A DNA stretch of 32,442 bases from positions 1-32,442 of the forward strand of contig CANQKY010000015.1 of the NCBI GenBank assembly GCA_947624575.1, in the 5' to 3' direction. The notes beneath the pieces were generated by a model. That model made no database searches, was not told the origin of the DNA, and worked only from the letters and a program-made list of their open reading frames with translations. How positions within the stretch are numbered: position 1 is the stretch's first letter; each line of letters begins with the position of its first letter. Origin of the DNA: an uncultured Clostridia bacterium (lineage in GTDB: Bacteria > Bacillota > Clostridia > Oscillospirales > Ruminococcaceae). Of the stretch, positions 1 through 7,592 are shown piece after piece. Made by a program: the position numbers and the translations under genes.

Positions 1-252
1 TGTCAAGACCTCCCTTGTGAAAGGGCTTTGCCGCCGAAGCGCGCCCAGCGGGCGAAACAGCGAGGCGGGAATGGCGCCGCGGTCAATTTTGCGCGAGCGT
101 TACCGCGAGCATAAGCAAAATTGGGAACCGCAAGAGAGCTTCGGACCGCGCTAAAGCGCGGTGGAGGGATTCAAAACCGCAAAAGCTAACCGCAACCGCA
201 AAACCTTTTGACAAAGGCGGCGGCTTTGGGGTGAATATTGTTTGTCCCTCGA
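1..252 (+). repeat. Interspersed hairpin repeat, copy A (left end off-window)
   Basis: This is an intergenic repeat that shares blocks with stretches near 9664-9900, 15218-15310, 15370-15630 and 20150-20212. Blocks in order: a CCTCCCTTGTGAAAGGG block near 10-26; a nested hairpin GCGGT (79-83), CAATTTTGC (84-92), GCAAAATTG (115-123), ACCGC (127-131); a hairpin ACCGCGC / GCGCGGT (145-151, 156-162); GGTGGAGGGATTC; an AAAACCTTTTGACAAAGG block; and an end motif GTTTGTCCCTCGA (240-252). The inverted form of that end motif opens copy B. No transposase or convincing protein is encoded, so this is best read as a non-autonomous, MITE-like element. The copy starts before base 1. Confidence 0.75.
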
Positions 253-273
253 AGTGTGCTAGACCCACACGGA

Positions 274-303
274 AAACCCGGCAGCCGAAAGGCTGTCGGG
301 TTT
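274..303 (-). terminator. Terminator after the gtrA operon
   Basis: Inverted repeat with 13-nt arms (274-286 and 291-303, one G-T mismatch position) and a GAAA/TTTC loop. On the minus strand it follows the gtrA reading frame, overlaps its stop codon by two bases and runs into TTTTCC. On the plus strand it is followed by AGTTTGTTTT, so it may work in both directions and insulate the operon from repeat copy A. Confidence 0.65.
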
Positions 304-763
304 AGTTTGTTTTATCCCGAAAAATGAACCGTTTACTGATGATGTAATTCAGCAGGATCACCACGATCTGGGCGACCACCTTGACCGCGATACTGTTGAG
401 CCGAAGCCAGGTGATGAACAAGAACAAAATCAGCTCCTCGATCCCCAGCGTGAGCAGCCGTCCCTCAAAAAACGCGAGCATCTGCCGGAGAAACGCCGCG
501 GCAGAGCCGGTTTTCGCCCCGAACACCCAAACGCGATTGGTGAGAAAGGCAAACAGCACCGTAATGATCCAGGACAGCACATTGGCAATCAGCTCATTGA
601 GACGCAGCGCCTGACAGAACAAGGCAAAGGTGGCAATGCTGACCACAAAGCTCAAAAACCCGAACAGCAGGTAGAGCAGCACCTCCTTGTGCCGCCGGTA
701 GAACGGTTCGAAAATACGAAGCACCGGCAGGGACATCAGCCGATCGAAGATGTCCTTATTCAT
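302..763 (-). CDS. GtrA-family lipid-linked sugar flippase
   Basis: Protein of 153 residues with four predicted membrane segments and the charged loop after the second one that is typical of the GtrA/DPMS family (PF04138): FGFLSFVVSIATFALF near the start, an LTNRVWVF stretch in the middle and YIISKRFIF at the end. Family members are thought to flip polyprenyl-phosphate-linked monosaccharides across the membrane. Its ATG lies inside the end of the upstream glycosyltransferase gene (8-bp overlap, 756-763), which indicates translational coupling. With that GT2 enzyme and the GT-C-like membrane protein before it, it forms a three-gene set resembling GtrA/GtrB/GtrC or YngA/CsbB/YfhO systems. The sugar and the acceptor cannot be read from sequence. 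Family call is firm; flippase activity is inferred. Confidence 0.88.
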   Translation of the reverse strand: MNKDIFDRLMSLPVLRIFEPFYRRHKEVLLYLLFGFLSFVVSIATFALFCQALRLNELIANVLSWIITVLFAFLTNRVWVFGAKTGSAAAFLRQMLAFFEGRLLTLGIEELILFLFITWLRLNSIAVKVVAQIVVILLNYIISKRFIFRDKTN

Positions 764-1688
764 CGGACACCTCTTTGGTCACCTGACAAAGCTGCATCTC
801 AAAATCCTGCCGGTTTTTCTGGTACATGGTCTGGAGCAGCAGCCCGCAGAAAAACGACTGGATCGCCGCCATCACGGCAAATCCGCAGACGATCAACGTC
901 GGGAAATGCGGCACCAGTCCGGTTTTCAGATAGGTGATCACCACCGGTATCCCGAAAATAAGCGCCAGCAAAAGCAATATCCCCGAAATGATCCCGAAAA
1001 AGCCCAGCGGCCGATAGGTGCGAAAGAGCCGCAGAATCGTCCGCAGCACCTTTAATCCGTCAGAATAGGTGTTCAGCTTGGACTCGCTGCCGTCGGGACG
1101 GTCGCGGTACTCGATCACCACATTTTCGACATACATATTCTTGTCGATCGCATGAATGCTCATCTCGGTTTCAATCTCGAAGCCCTTGGAGAGCACCGGA
1201 AAGGTTTTGACAAAGCGATAGCTGAACGCCCGATAGCCGGTCATGATGTCCTTGATGTCGTTATGGAACAGGAAGTTGATGCAGGAACGCACCAATGTGT
1301 TCCCGAAATTGTGGAACGGACGCTTATTCTCCTCAAAATAGGTGGAGGAAAGCCGGTCGCCCACTACCATATCCGCCTTTTTTTGCAGCACCTTGTCGGT
1401 CATCTCCCGCGCACTGTCCGCCGGATAGGTGTCGTCGCCGTCCACCAGCAGATAACACTGTGCGTCGATCTCGGCAAACATACGCCGCATCACATTGCCC
1501 TTCCCCTGCTGGTATTCATACCGCACCACGGCGCCTGCTTCCGCCGCAAGCCGATCCGTTTTGTCGGTGGAGTTGTTGTCGTAGACATATACGACAGCCT
1601 CCGGCAGCGCACGCTTAAAGTCCCTGACCACCTTGGCGATCGTTTTGCTCTCATTATAACAGGGGATCAATACTGCGATCTTGTCCAT
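756..1688 (-). CDS. GT2 polyprenyl-phosphate glycosyltransferase (GtrB/DPM1-like)
   Basis: Protein of 310 residues with an N-terminal GT-A glycosyltransferase family 2 domain (AVLIPCYNESKTI near residues 5-17; VYVYDNNSTDKT; the DxD-type metal and nucleotide site DGDDTYPAD) and two C-terminal membrane segments (about 232-255 and 267-290), the build of dolichol/undecaprenyl-phosphate glycosyltransferases. Such enzymes move a sugar from a nucleotide donor to undecaprenyl phosphate on the inner face of the membrane. The gene starts 13 bp after the membrane protein gene ending at 1702, with a GAGAGGA ribosome site, and overlaps gtrA by 8 bp, so all three are probably one transcript from the promoter at 3823-3851. 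Donor specificity (glucose, GlcNAc, mannose) is not visible. Confidence 0.9.
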   Translation of the reverse strand: MDKIAVLIPCYNESKTIAKVVRDFKRALPEAVVYVYDNNSTDKTDRLAAEAGAVVRYEYQQGKGNVMRRMFAEIDAQCYLLVDGDDTYPADSAREMTDKVLQKKADMVVGDRLSSTYFEENKRPFHNFGNTLVRSCINFLFHNDIKDIMTGYRAFSYRFVKTFPVLSKGFEIETEMSIHAIDKNMYVENVVIEYRDRPDGSESKLNTYSDGLKVLRTILRLFRTYRPLGFFGIISGILLLLALIFGIPVVITYLKTGLVPHFPTLIVCGFAVMAAIQSFFCGLLLQTMYQKNRQDFEMQLCQVTKEVSDE

Positions 1689-1701
1689 GCTCGTTATCCT
1701 C

Positions 1702-3786
1702 TCAATAGCTTAATTGATATACCCGATAGCCGTCCTGCTCCGCCACCGGCGTATCGGTGATTTGATACTCGCGCAATATCTCATGCGGATCGACCGGTGT
1801 GATGAGATACTTGATCTCCATTTTTTTGAGATCCTCGGGGTTGACATAGATGCAAATGTCGTCCACCTGCCGCAAAACGGCATGGGAATGCTCCCGCGTT
1901 AAAAACAGATACTGGTTGGTGTAGCGGTTATACACCTCGTCATACTCCCCAGTGGGGTCCAAAATCTCCCACCGCCGGACATCGGGATAAAAGTTGGTCG
2001 CGCCGATGACCTTCGCCCCGTTTGCCATCAGGAAGTTCCCCACGATAAAGTTGGTGTCCGCCGTGATCCAGCGGGCGTCGGGGTCCTCCTTGACCTGCTC
2101 GGCAATAAAGTCACTCAGCGGGTGATCGGTGATGGGAGCGATCCCACGGCAAAGGGGATTGACCATCAGCCCCGCCGCGCAGATCACCCCGATCATCAGG
2201 CAGGACGCGATCTTCTTCCACCGTTGGAAAGAGCAAAGCAGGATCACCACGAACCCGGCGATCTCCGCCAAAATCAGCCAAAGCGGCAGGTACGCCCGCA
2301 GGCTTTGGTCGATAAAGGTGCAGTAGATAAGCCCATAGAGCAGCGGGTAGACGATCTTCTCCCACCGCTTGAGGATATCGGGATACTCCCATACCGCCCA
2401 GAGCGCCCATACGGTAAAGACGGTTGCCGTCCAGCCGTAGGACAGGCTCATGCGGTTGACGAATTTGAAAAGGGTGAGCTTCGCCAGCGTTTCGCTAAAG
2501 CCCGCGCACATAAACACGATCTGCACCAGCAGGATCACAAAGAGGGCTTGTCCCACCAGACGGTTTCGGTCCCCCTTTTTCCGCAGGCAGGCGGAAATGC
2601 GCGGAAAGAGCAGCAAAAACAGCGGTGCAAAGTGGAAATAGGACGCGATCTCCGAATTGTTCGAAAGATTCGAGTCCTTATAGGGGAGGAACAACGAGCG
2701 CAGCTCGGTAAACAGGTCATACAGTCCCTTGTCGCCGCCCACGCTGACCCGCTTGCCGGGATAGACGGTGTTGAGGATCATATGCAGGTCCTCCCGATAG
2801 GTCAAAAGAAAATAGCCCAGCACGCCCGCCGTAATCAGCAGCGCGGCGCCGATGCGATACCAAAAGTCTTTGGTGAGGGTGATCTGCTCCTTGTCCCGCA
2901 AGAGGGTGACGATCAACAGCGTCACCATGACAAGCGCCATGATGACTTGGCAGGACGGGAAGATGGACAAAGCGAACCCGATTGCCGCCATGGCGGCGAG
3001 CAGGGCGGTAAGCCAGCGCAGCCACACAGAGCGTGCGGTAAAAAAGTAATAGCCGATGTCAAACAGCGCCATGGCATAGAGAAAGACAATGGGGATATGG
3101 GGTACAAACCACCACTGCATGACCGGCGACAGCCCGATCAAGCACATACCCACCACCGACAGCCGCACATTTCGTCGGGTGAGGATCAAAAACATCTCGA
3201 AAGACGCCATAAAAAGGGCGATCATCATGCCGCACCAGTACCAGCTGAGTCCCACTTCATTCCCGAACAGAAGATACCCCCATGAAAAGGGCTTGCCGAT
3301 CACGGTGACGTCCTTGACCGGCGCGAAATAATCCAGCACCATGTTGGTTTCGGAAATGCTCATCTGGTCGCTCAGCATACCATAATCGTTATAAGCCTGC
3401 GAAAAATAGGTGGGGGTCTGCACCGCCCATTCGTCCGAGCGAATCTGCCGATCCTCTCCCCAGATCCGGTAGCTGTCCGCCGCCTGTGCGGAAGCGGTCG
3501 GGAAATACCGGTCAAACACACCGATGGACGAGCCGTGGAGGTGGAAAGAAACGCAGAACACAAATACGAGAAGTGCCGCAAGCCAGCGGAATTTCAGCAG
3601 ATACCCGGCAAAAACGGCAAACGCCTTTTCAAAGAAAAAGGCAAACCCGAGCAGCGCTATCACCAAAGCAGCGGGAAGAAAAATCAGCCGGCTGTGCGCT
3701 GCCAGATAGAGCAGAAGGCTGACGCCGACGGTGACGACAACCGCCGCGACAAAAGAAAGCCATTGCCCAAAGGATTTTTTGCGCAA
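1702..3786 (-). CDS. Polytopic membrane protein, GT-C glycosyltransferase-like (GtrC candidate)
   Basis: Protein of 694 residues with about a dozen hydrophobic segments. The first large loop carries WGEDRQIRSDEW and the C-terminal soluble tail ends in YRVYQLSY. This layout (membrane helices, acidic residues in the first outer loop, C-terminal extracellular domain) is that of GT-C-fold transferases using polyprenyl-phosphate sugars. The start chosen is a TTG at 3786-3784, preceded at close range by GGAGGGAGG. A longer reading frame reaches 4071, but it would run through the divergent promoter pair and into the T-box leader on the other strand, so it was rejected. With the GT2 and GtrA genes downstream it is the natural candidate for the enzyme transferring the flipped sugar to a surface polymer. 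The catalytic role is inferred; the family is only loosely recognised. Confidence 0.72.
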   Translation of the reverse strand: MRKKSFGQWLSFVAAVVVTVGVSLLLYLAAHSRLIFLPAALVIALLGFAFFFEKAFAVFAGYLLKFRWLAALLVFVFCVSFHLHGSSIGVFDRYFPTASAQAADSYRIWGEDRQIRSDEWAVQTPTYFSQAYNDYGMLSDQMSISETNMVLDYFAPVKDVTVIGKPFSWGYLLFGNEVGLSWYWCGMMIALFMASFEMFLILTRRNVRLSVVGMCLIGLSPVMQWWFVPHIPIVFLYAMALFDIGYYFFTARSVWLRWLTALLAAMAAIGFALSIFPSCQVIMALVMVTLLIVTLLRDKEQITLTKDFWYRIGAALLITAGVLGYFLLTYREDLHMILNTVYPGKRVSVGGDKGLYDLFTELRSLFLPYKDSNLSNNSEIASYFHFAPLFLLLFPRISACLRKKGDRNRLVGQALFVILLVQIVFMCAGFSETLAKLTLFKFVNRMSLSYGWTATVFTVWALWAVWEYPDILKRWEKIVYPLLYGLIYCTFIDQSLRAYLPLWLILAEIAGFVVILLCSFQRWKKIASCLMIGVICAAGLMVNPLCRGIAPITDHPLSDFIAEQVKEDPDARWITADTNFIVGNFLMANGAKVIGATNFYPDVRRWEILDPTGEYDEVYNRYTNQYLFLTREHSHAVLRQVDDICIYVNPEDLKKMEIKYLITPVDPHEILREYQITDTPVAEQDGYRVYQLSY

Positions 3787-3822
3787 TTTTCTTCCTCCCT
3801 CCGCAGTTTTTCTATGTGACCT

Positions 3823-3851
3823 ATTGTATCGGAATTTGCCCGATTTGTCAA
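3823..3851 (-). promoter_or_regulatory. SigA-type promoter of the gtr-like operon
   Basis: Minus strand: TTGACA (3851-3846), 17-bp spacer, TACAAT (3828-3823). Near-consensus, and 37 bp ahead of the TTG start of the membrane protein. Its -35 box lies 7 bp from the -35 box of the pheS promoter on the other strand. Confidence 0.82.
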
Positions 3852-3858
3852 TCTGGGT

Positions 3859-3888
3859 TTGACAAACCGGATCGGGCTGTGGTATGAT
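3859..3888 (+). promoter_or_regulatory. SigA-type promoter of the pheST T-box transcript
   Basis: TTGACA (3859-3864), 18-bp spacer, TATGAT (3883-3888). Transcription would start near 3895, just ahead of the T-box leader. It is back to back with the promoter at 3823-3851; the two -35 boxes form an inverted pair, TTTGTCAA and TTTGACAAA. Confidence 0.82.
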
Positions 3889-3894
3889 GAGGGA

Positions 3895-4162
3895 TAAGGA
3901 AAGGCAATGACCGGCGAGAGCGGGCAAACCGCTCACAGTAGCCACCGCTAAGCGGGAAAACAGAGAACGCCTCTCGGCTGAAAGGGCGTTCCCGCACGGA
4001 GGGCGAAGTTCGGCGCCGCGAGCTGCCGCCGGGAGTGCGTTTTGCACGATAGGCGGCTGTCCGTCCCGCATTAAGGGGCAAGAGTGAGAGGGTAGTATGC
4101 CCTCTAATTTGGGTGGTACCGCGGAGCCTCCGTCCCATGTGGACGAAGGCTCTTATTTTTTA
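3895..4162 (+). ncRNA. T-box riboswitch leader (tRNA-Phe) upstream of pheS
   Basis: The diagnostic T-box GGGTGGTACCGCG lies at 4111-4123, right before a terminator hairpin. Further 5' an apical stem I hairpin can be read: AGAGAACGCC, a GGCTGAAA loop motif, GGGCGTTC (about 3964-3991). After it comes GAAG-TTC-GG, where TTC (4009-4011) is the likely specifier codon for phenylalanine. The same GAAG-specifier layout recurs in the hisS leader in this window. Known mechanism: uncharged tRNA pairs at specifier and T-box, stabilises the antiterminator and allows pheST transcription. The exact 5' end and the specifier loop pairing are inferred. Confidence 0.93.
4124..4160 (+). terminator. T-box regulated terminator
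   Basis: Stem GAGCCTCCGTCC (4124-4135) with GGACGAAGGCTC (4141-4152), followed by TTATTTTTT. Its 5' arm follows the T-box sequence directly, so terminator and antiterminator are mutually exclusive. The pheS ribosome site AAGGAGGGA (4162-4170) follows immediately. Confidence 0.9.
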
Positions 4163-4175
4163 AGGAGGGATCGCG

Positions 4176-5204
4176 ATGACGCAGCGATTGGCAGAGCTGA
4201 AAAAACGGTTTTCAGACGCGGCGGAGCAGGTACGGGACAGTGACGCGCTGGAGCAGATGCGGGTGGAATACCTTGGGAAAAAGGGAGAAGTGACCGCACT
4301 GCTCAAAGAGCTTAAGTCGCTTTCCGGCGAGCAGAAGAAGGAAGCGGGACAGCGGATCAACGGCTTTAAGCGGGAGGTGGAGGAGCACCTTGCCGCGCTG
4401 GGCAAACGGCTGCGGGAGGAAGAACTGGAGCGGAAGGTGAACGCCGCCGAACAGTACGATATCACCCTTCCCGCGCGGGAGACCGGCGGCAGCTACCACC
4501 CGATCACGCTGGTACAGCGGGAGGTGGAGGCGGTGTTCACCGCCATGGGCTTTGTGGTGGAGGATTACGCCGAGGTGGTGGACGACTACCACTGCTTTGA
4601 GGCGCTCAATGTCCCGAAGCATCACCCGGCTAGGGATATGCAGGACACCTACTATCTCGAAAACGGACAGCTGCTCAAAACCCAAACCTCTGCGGCGCAG
4701 AATTACATCATGCGGAAATACGGCGCGCCGCTGCGGGCGATTTTCCCCGGCCGCTGTTTTCGGAACGAATCGACCGACGCCTGCCATGAGGACACCTTTT
4801 TCCAGGTGGAGGGCATCATGATCGACCGCGATATTTCGATCTCCAATTTGATCTACTTTATGAAAACCATGCTGTCCGAGGTGTTCGGTCAGCAGATCAA
4901 TTTGCGGCTTCGTCCCGGCTTCTTCCCCTTCGTGGAACCGGGCTTCGAGCTGGATATCAGCTGTCTGATCTGCGGCGGCGAGGGCTGTCCCTCCTGCAAA
5001 AATTCCGGCTGGCTGGAGTTATGTCCCTGCGGCATGATTCACCCGAATGTGCTGGCGGCAGGCGGCATCGACTCGGAGGAGTACACCGGCTTTGCGTTCG
5101 GGCTGGGGCTTACCCGCCTTGCCATGATGAAGTACGGGATCAAGGATATCCGCGATCTCAACAGCGGCAATCTGACCGCGCTGTCACAGTTCAACGCGGA
5201 ATAA
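4176..5204 (+). CDS. pheS: Phenylalanyl-tRNA synthetase alpha subunit
   Basis: Protein of 342 residues, normal length for bacterial PheS. It has an N-terminal coiled coil that binds the tRNA (residues 1-90), then the class II catalytic core: FRNESTDACHEDTFFQVEG as motif 2 and GFAFGLGLTRLAMMKYG as motif 3. A cysteine cluster CLICGGEGCPSC, as in B. subtilis-type enzymes, lies before WLELCPCGMIHPNVL. It makes Phe-tRNA as an alpha2-beta2 enzyme with PheT. The ATG at 4176 has AAGGAGGGATC upstream. pheT starts 13 bp after its stop. Expression is expected to rise under phenylalanine shortage through the T-box. Confidence 0.97.
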   Translation: MTQRLAELKKRFSDAAEQVRDSDALEQMRVEYLGKKGEVTALLKELKSLSGEQKKEAGQRINGFKREVEEHLAALGKRLREEELERKVNAAEQYDITLPARETGGSYHPITLVQREVEAVFTAMGFVVEDYAEVVDDYHCFEALNVPKHHPARDMQDTYYLENGQLLKTQTSAAQNYIMRKYGAPLRAIFPGRCFRNESTDACHEDTFFQVEGIMIDRDISISNLIYFMKTMLSEVFGQQINLRLRPGFFPFVEPGFELDISCLICGGEGCPSCKNSGWLELCPCGMIHPNVLAAGGIDSEEYTGFAFGLGLTRLAMMKYGIKDIRDLNSGNLTALSQFNAE

Positions 5205-5217
5205 GGGAGGGAACATC

Positions 5218-7578
5218 ATGCTGATTTCAACCAACTGGATTCGTGATTTTGTCGATTTGGACGGACTGGATCTCGATGCGCTGATCCACCGTTTCACCCT
5301 CTCCACCGCCGAGGTGGAGGAGGTTTATCACAAGGGCGATGATCTCAAAGACGTGGTGGCAGGCAAAATTCTGTCGGTCGAAAACCACCCCGACTCGAAA
5401 AAGCTCCACCTGCTGAAGGTGGATACTGGCGACCAAACGGTCGACTGCGTCTGCGGCGCGCCGAATGTGCGGGAAGGCATGATCGTCCCCTTTGTCAAGG
5501 CGGGCGGCATGGTAGGCGGACAGACCATCGGGGTGGCAAAGCTTGCGGGCTATCCGTCCTGCGGTATGTGCTGCTCGGCGGCAGAGCTGGGGATCAGCGA
5601 CGACCACAGCGGCTTAATGGAGCTTCCGGCGGACACACCGGTCGGCGCCGACCTCACCACCCTTTACCCGATCCGCGACGTGGTGTTCGAGGTGGACAAC
5701 AAATCCCTCACCAACCGTCCCGACCTCTGGGGGCATTACGGGATCGCCAGAGAGTTCGCGGCACTCACCGGACGCGCCCTCAAGCCCGCTCCCGCCGAGG
5801 AGCTGGGGCAGTATGACGCGCTGCCCGAAATCCCCATTTCGGTGGAGGACGATCTCTGCTACCGGTACACCGGTCTGCGGGTGGACAACGTGACGGTGAA
5901 ACAAAGCCCCATCTGGATCCAGATCCGGCTTTACTACTGCGGCTCACGCGCCATCAACCTGCTTGCCGATCTGACCAACTACCTGATGATGGAGCTGGGT
6001 CAGCCGATGCACGCGTTTGACAGCGCGAAGGTGGACAAAATCGAGGTGCACCGTCCGCCGCAGGAAATGGATTTTGTGACGCTCGACGGTCAGACCCGTC
6101 GGGTCGATCCCGACACACTGCTCATATATTCGGGCGGAGAGCCGGTCGCCATCGCGGGAGTCATGGGCGGACTTGCCTCCGAGATCGAGGAGGACACCAC
6201 CTCCCTGCTGCTCGAATCCGCCAATTTCGACGGCGTTTCGGTGCGGAAAACCTCCACCCGTCTGGGACTGCGTACCGACGCTTCGATGCGGTACGAAAAA
6301 GTGCTCGACCCCGAGATGACAGTGCCGGCGATCGCGCGGTTCCTCTATCTGCTGCATGAGGTGGACAAAGGCGCCGCCGTCATCTCCCGCCTGACCGACC
6401 ACTACCGCCGCCGGTACGACACCGTTGTGCTGACCTTTGACAAAGCATATGTGGACCGGTACACCGGTATTGACATCAGTCCCGCGCAGATCGTAAAAAC
6501 GCTGACCGCGCTGGATTTCACCGTGGTGCAAAACGGGGACAGCTTCACCGTGACGGTGCCGAGCCACCGCGCGACCAAGGACGTCACCATTCCCGCCGAC
6601 ATCATCGAGGAGATCACCCGCATCTACGGCTACGACAATTTCGAGGTGCATTCCACCCGCAGTCTCCTTGCACCGGTCAAGCCGTCCCGTGCCAAGCGGG
6701 AGGAAAATCTCATCAAGGATATGCTGGTGCGGCAGTTCGGGCTGCATGAGGTGCATTCCTATATCTGGTGGGACGCTAAGAAAAACCGCGAGCTGGGGAT
6801 CGCGCCGGAGGAAAATGTCCGGCTTCTCAACGCCATGACGCCGGAGCACGCGGTGATTCGAAACAACATGATCCCCACCCTGTTGTGTATGTTAAAGGAG
6901 AATAAGGGCTTCGCCCCCGATTACGGCATTTTTGAGATCGCACGGGTGGTGGAAGGCTTAAAAGAAAACGGCGAGTGCAACGAGAAAAAGAAGCTCGGGA
7001 TCACCCTCATCAGCCGTACCCGCTCCGAACGGGCGCTCTATTTCCGGTTGCGGGATATGCTCGCGGCACTGGCAGACGATTGCAAGCACGCTCCGCTTGT
7101 TTTCTCCCCCGCCGCGCCGACCCACAGCTGGCAGCACCCGCGGAATACCGCCGCGCTCTCCCTTGCGGGGCAGGAGCTGGGCTTTTTGTGTACGCTCCAC
7201 CCGGCAAATCTCGAAAAGCTGGATAAAAAGGCGGCGGTGGTCTGCGCCCAGATCGATCTGGACGATTTTGCCGCCATTACCCCGAACGAGCTGCAATACA
7301 GCGAACCGTCCCGCTATCCGGCGATCGAAGCCGATCTCACCCTGCTGATGCCAAACGGCGTGTGGTATGCCGACGCCGCCAAATGCTTAGAGCGTGTGAA
7401 CTGTCCGGTGCTGGAAAGCGTTCGTCCCATCGATCTGTATGAGGACGCCTTGGGACGCAGCCTGACGGTGCGGTTCCGGTTCTCGGATCGGGAGCGCACC
7501 CTGTCAAGGGAGGAAGTGGAGCCCTATCTCGACAGCTTCCTGGACGCGCTGCGCCACCACGGAATCTGTATGAAATAA
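5218..7578 (+). CDS. pheT: Phenylalanyl-tRNA synthetase beta subunit
   Basis: Protein of 786 residues, standard for bacterial PheT. Domains in order: an N-terminal fold with an EMAP/OB-type tRNA-binding domain (about 40-150, VDTGDQTVDCVCGAPNVREG), B3/B4 editing domain, B5 domain (about 400-475), a catalytic-like core, and a C-terminal ferredoxin-like anticodon-binding domain (about 690-786, beginning SRYPAIEADLTLLM and ending LDSFLDALRHHGICMK). The B3/B4 domain normally hydrolyses Tyr-tRNA(Phe). The ATG follows GGGAGGGAACATC. The stop codon is 14 bp before the start of a secreted dockerin protein, with a ribosome site in the gap and no terminator, so that gene probably shares the transcript. 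Confidence 0.97.
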   Translation: MLISTNWIRDFVDLDGLDLDALIHRFTLSTAEVEEVYHKGDDLKDVVAGKILSVENHPDSKKLHLLKVDTGDQTVDCVCGAPNVREGMIVPFVKAGGMVGGQTIGVAKLAGYPSCGMCCSAAELGISDDHSGLMELPADTPVGADLTTLYPIRDVVFEVDNKSLTNRPDLWGHYGIAREFAALTGRALKPAPAEELGQYDALPEIPISVEDDLCYRYTGLRVDNVTVKQSPIWIQIRLYYCGSRAINLLADLTNYLMMELGQPMHAFDSAKVDKIEVHRPPQEMDFVTLDGQTRRVDPDTLLIYSGGEPVAIAGVMGGLASEIEEDTTSLLLESANFDGVSVRKTSTRLGLRTDASMRYEKVLDPEMTVPAIARFLYLLHEVDKGAAVISRLTDHYRRRYDTVVLTFDKAYVDRYTGIDISPAQIVKTLTALDFTVVQNGDSFTVTVPSHRATKDVTIPADIIEEITRIYGYDNFEVHSTRSLLAPVKPSRAKREENLIKDMLVRQFGLHEVHSYIWWDAKKNRELGIAPEENVRLLNAMTPEHAVIRNNMIPTLLCMLKENKGFAPDYGIFEIARVVEGLKENGECNEKKKLGITLISRTRSERALYFRLRDMLAALADDCKHAPLVFSPAAPTHSWQHPRNTAALSLAGQELGFLCTLHPANLEKLDKKAAVVCAQIDLDDFAAITPNELQYSEPSRYPAIEADLTLLMPNGVWYADAAKCLERVNCPVLESVRPIDLYEDALGRSLTVRFRFSDRERTLSREEVEPYLDSFLDALRHHGICMK

Positions 7579-7592
7579 ACGGAGGAAGGATT

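Noticed and set aside
83..268. Small minus-strand frame at the left edge
   Set aside because: It lies wholly in repeat copy A, and its relatives in other copies are not conserved as protein.
3787..4071. N-terminal extension of the GT-C-like membrane protein
   Set aside because: It would run through both divergent promoters and into the Phe T-box, and it lacks a ribosome site; the TTG at 3786 has GGAGGGAGG.
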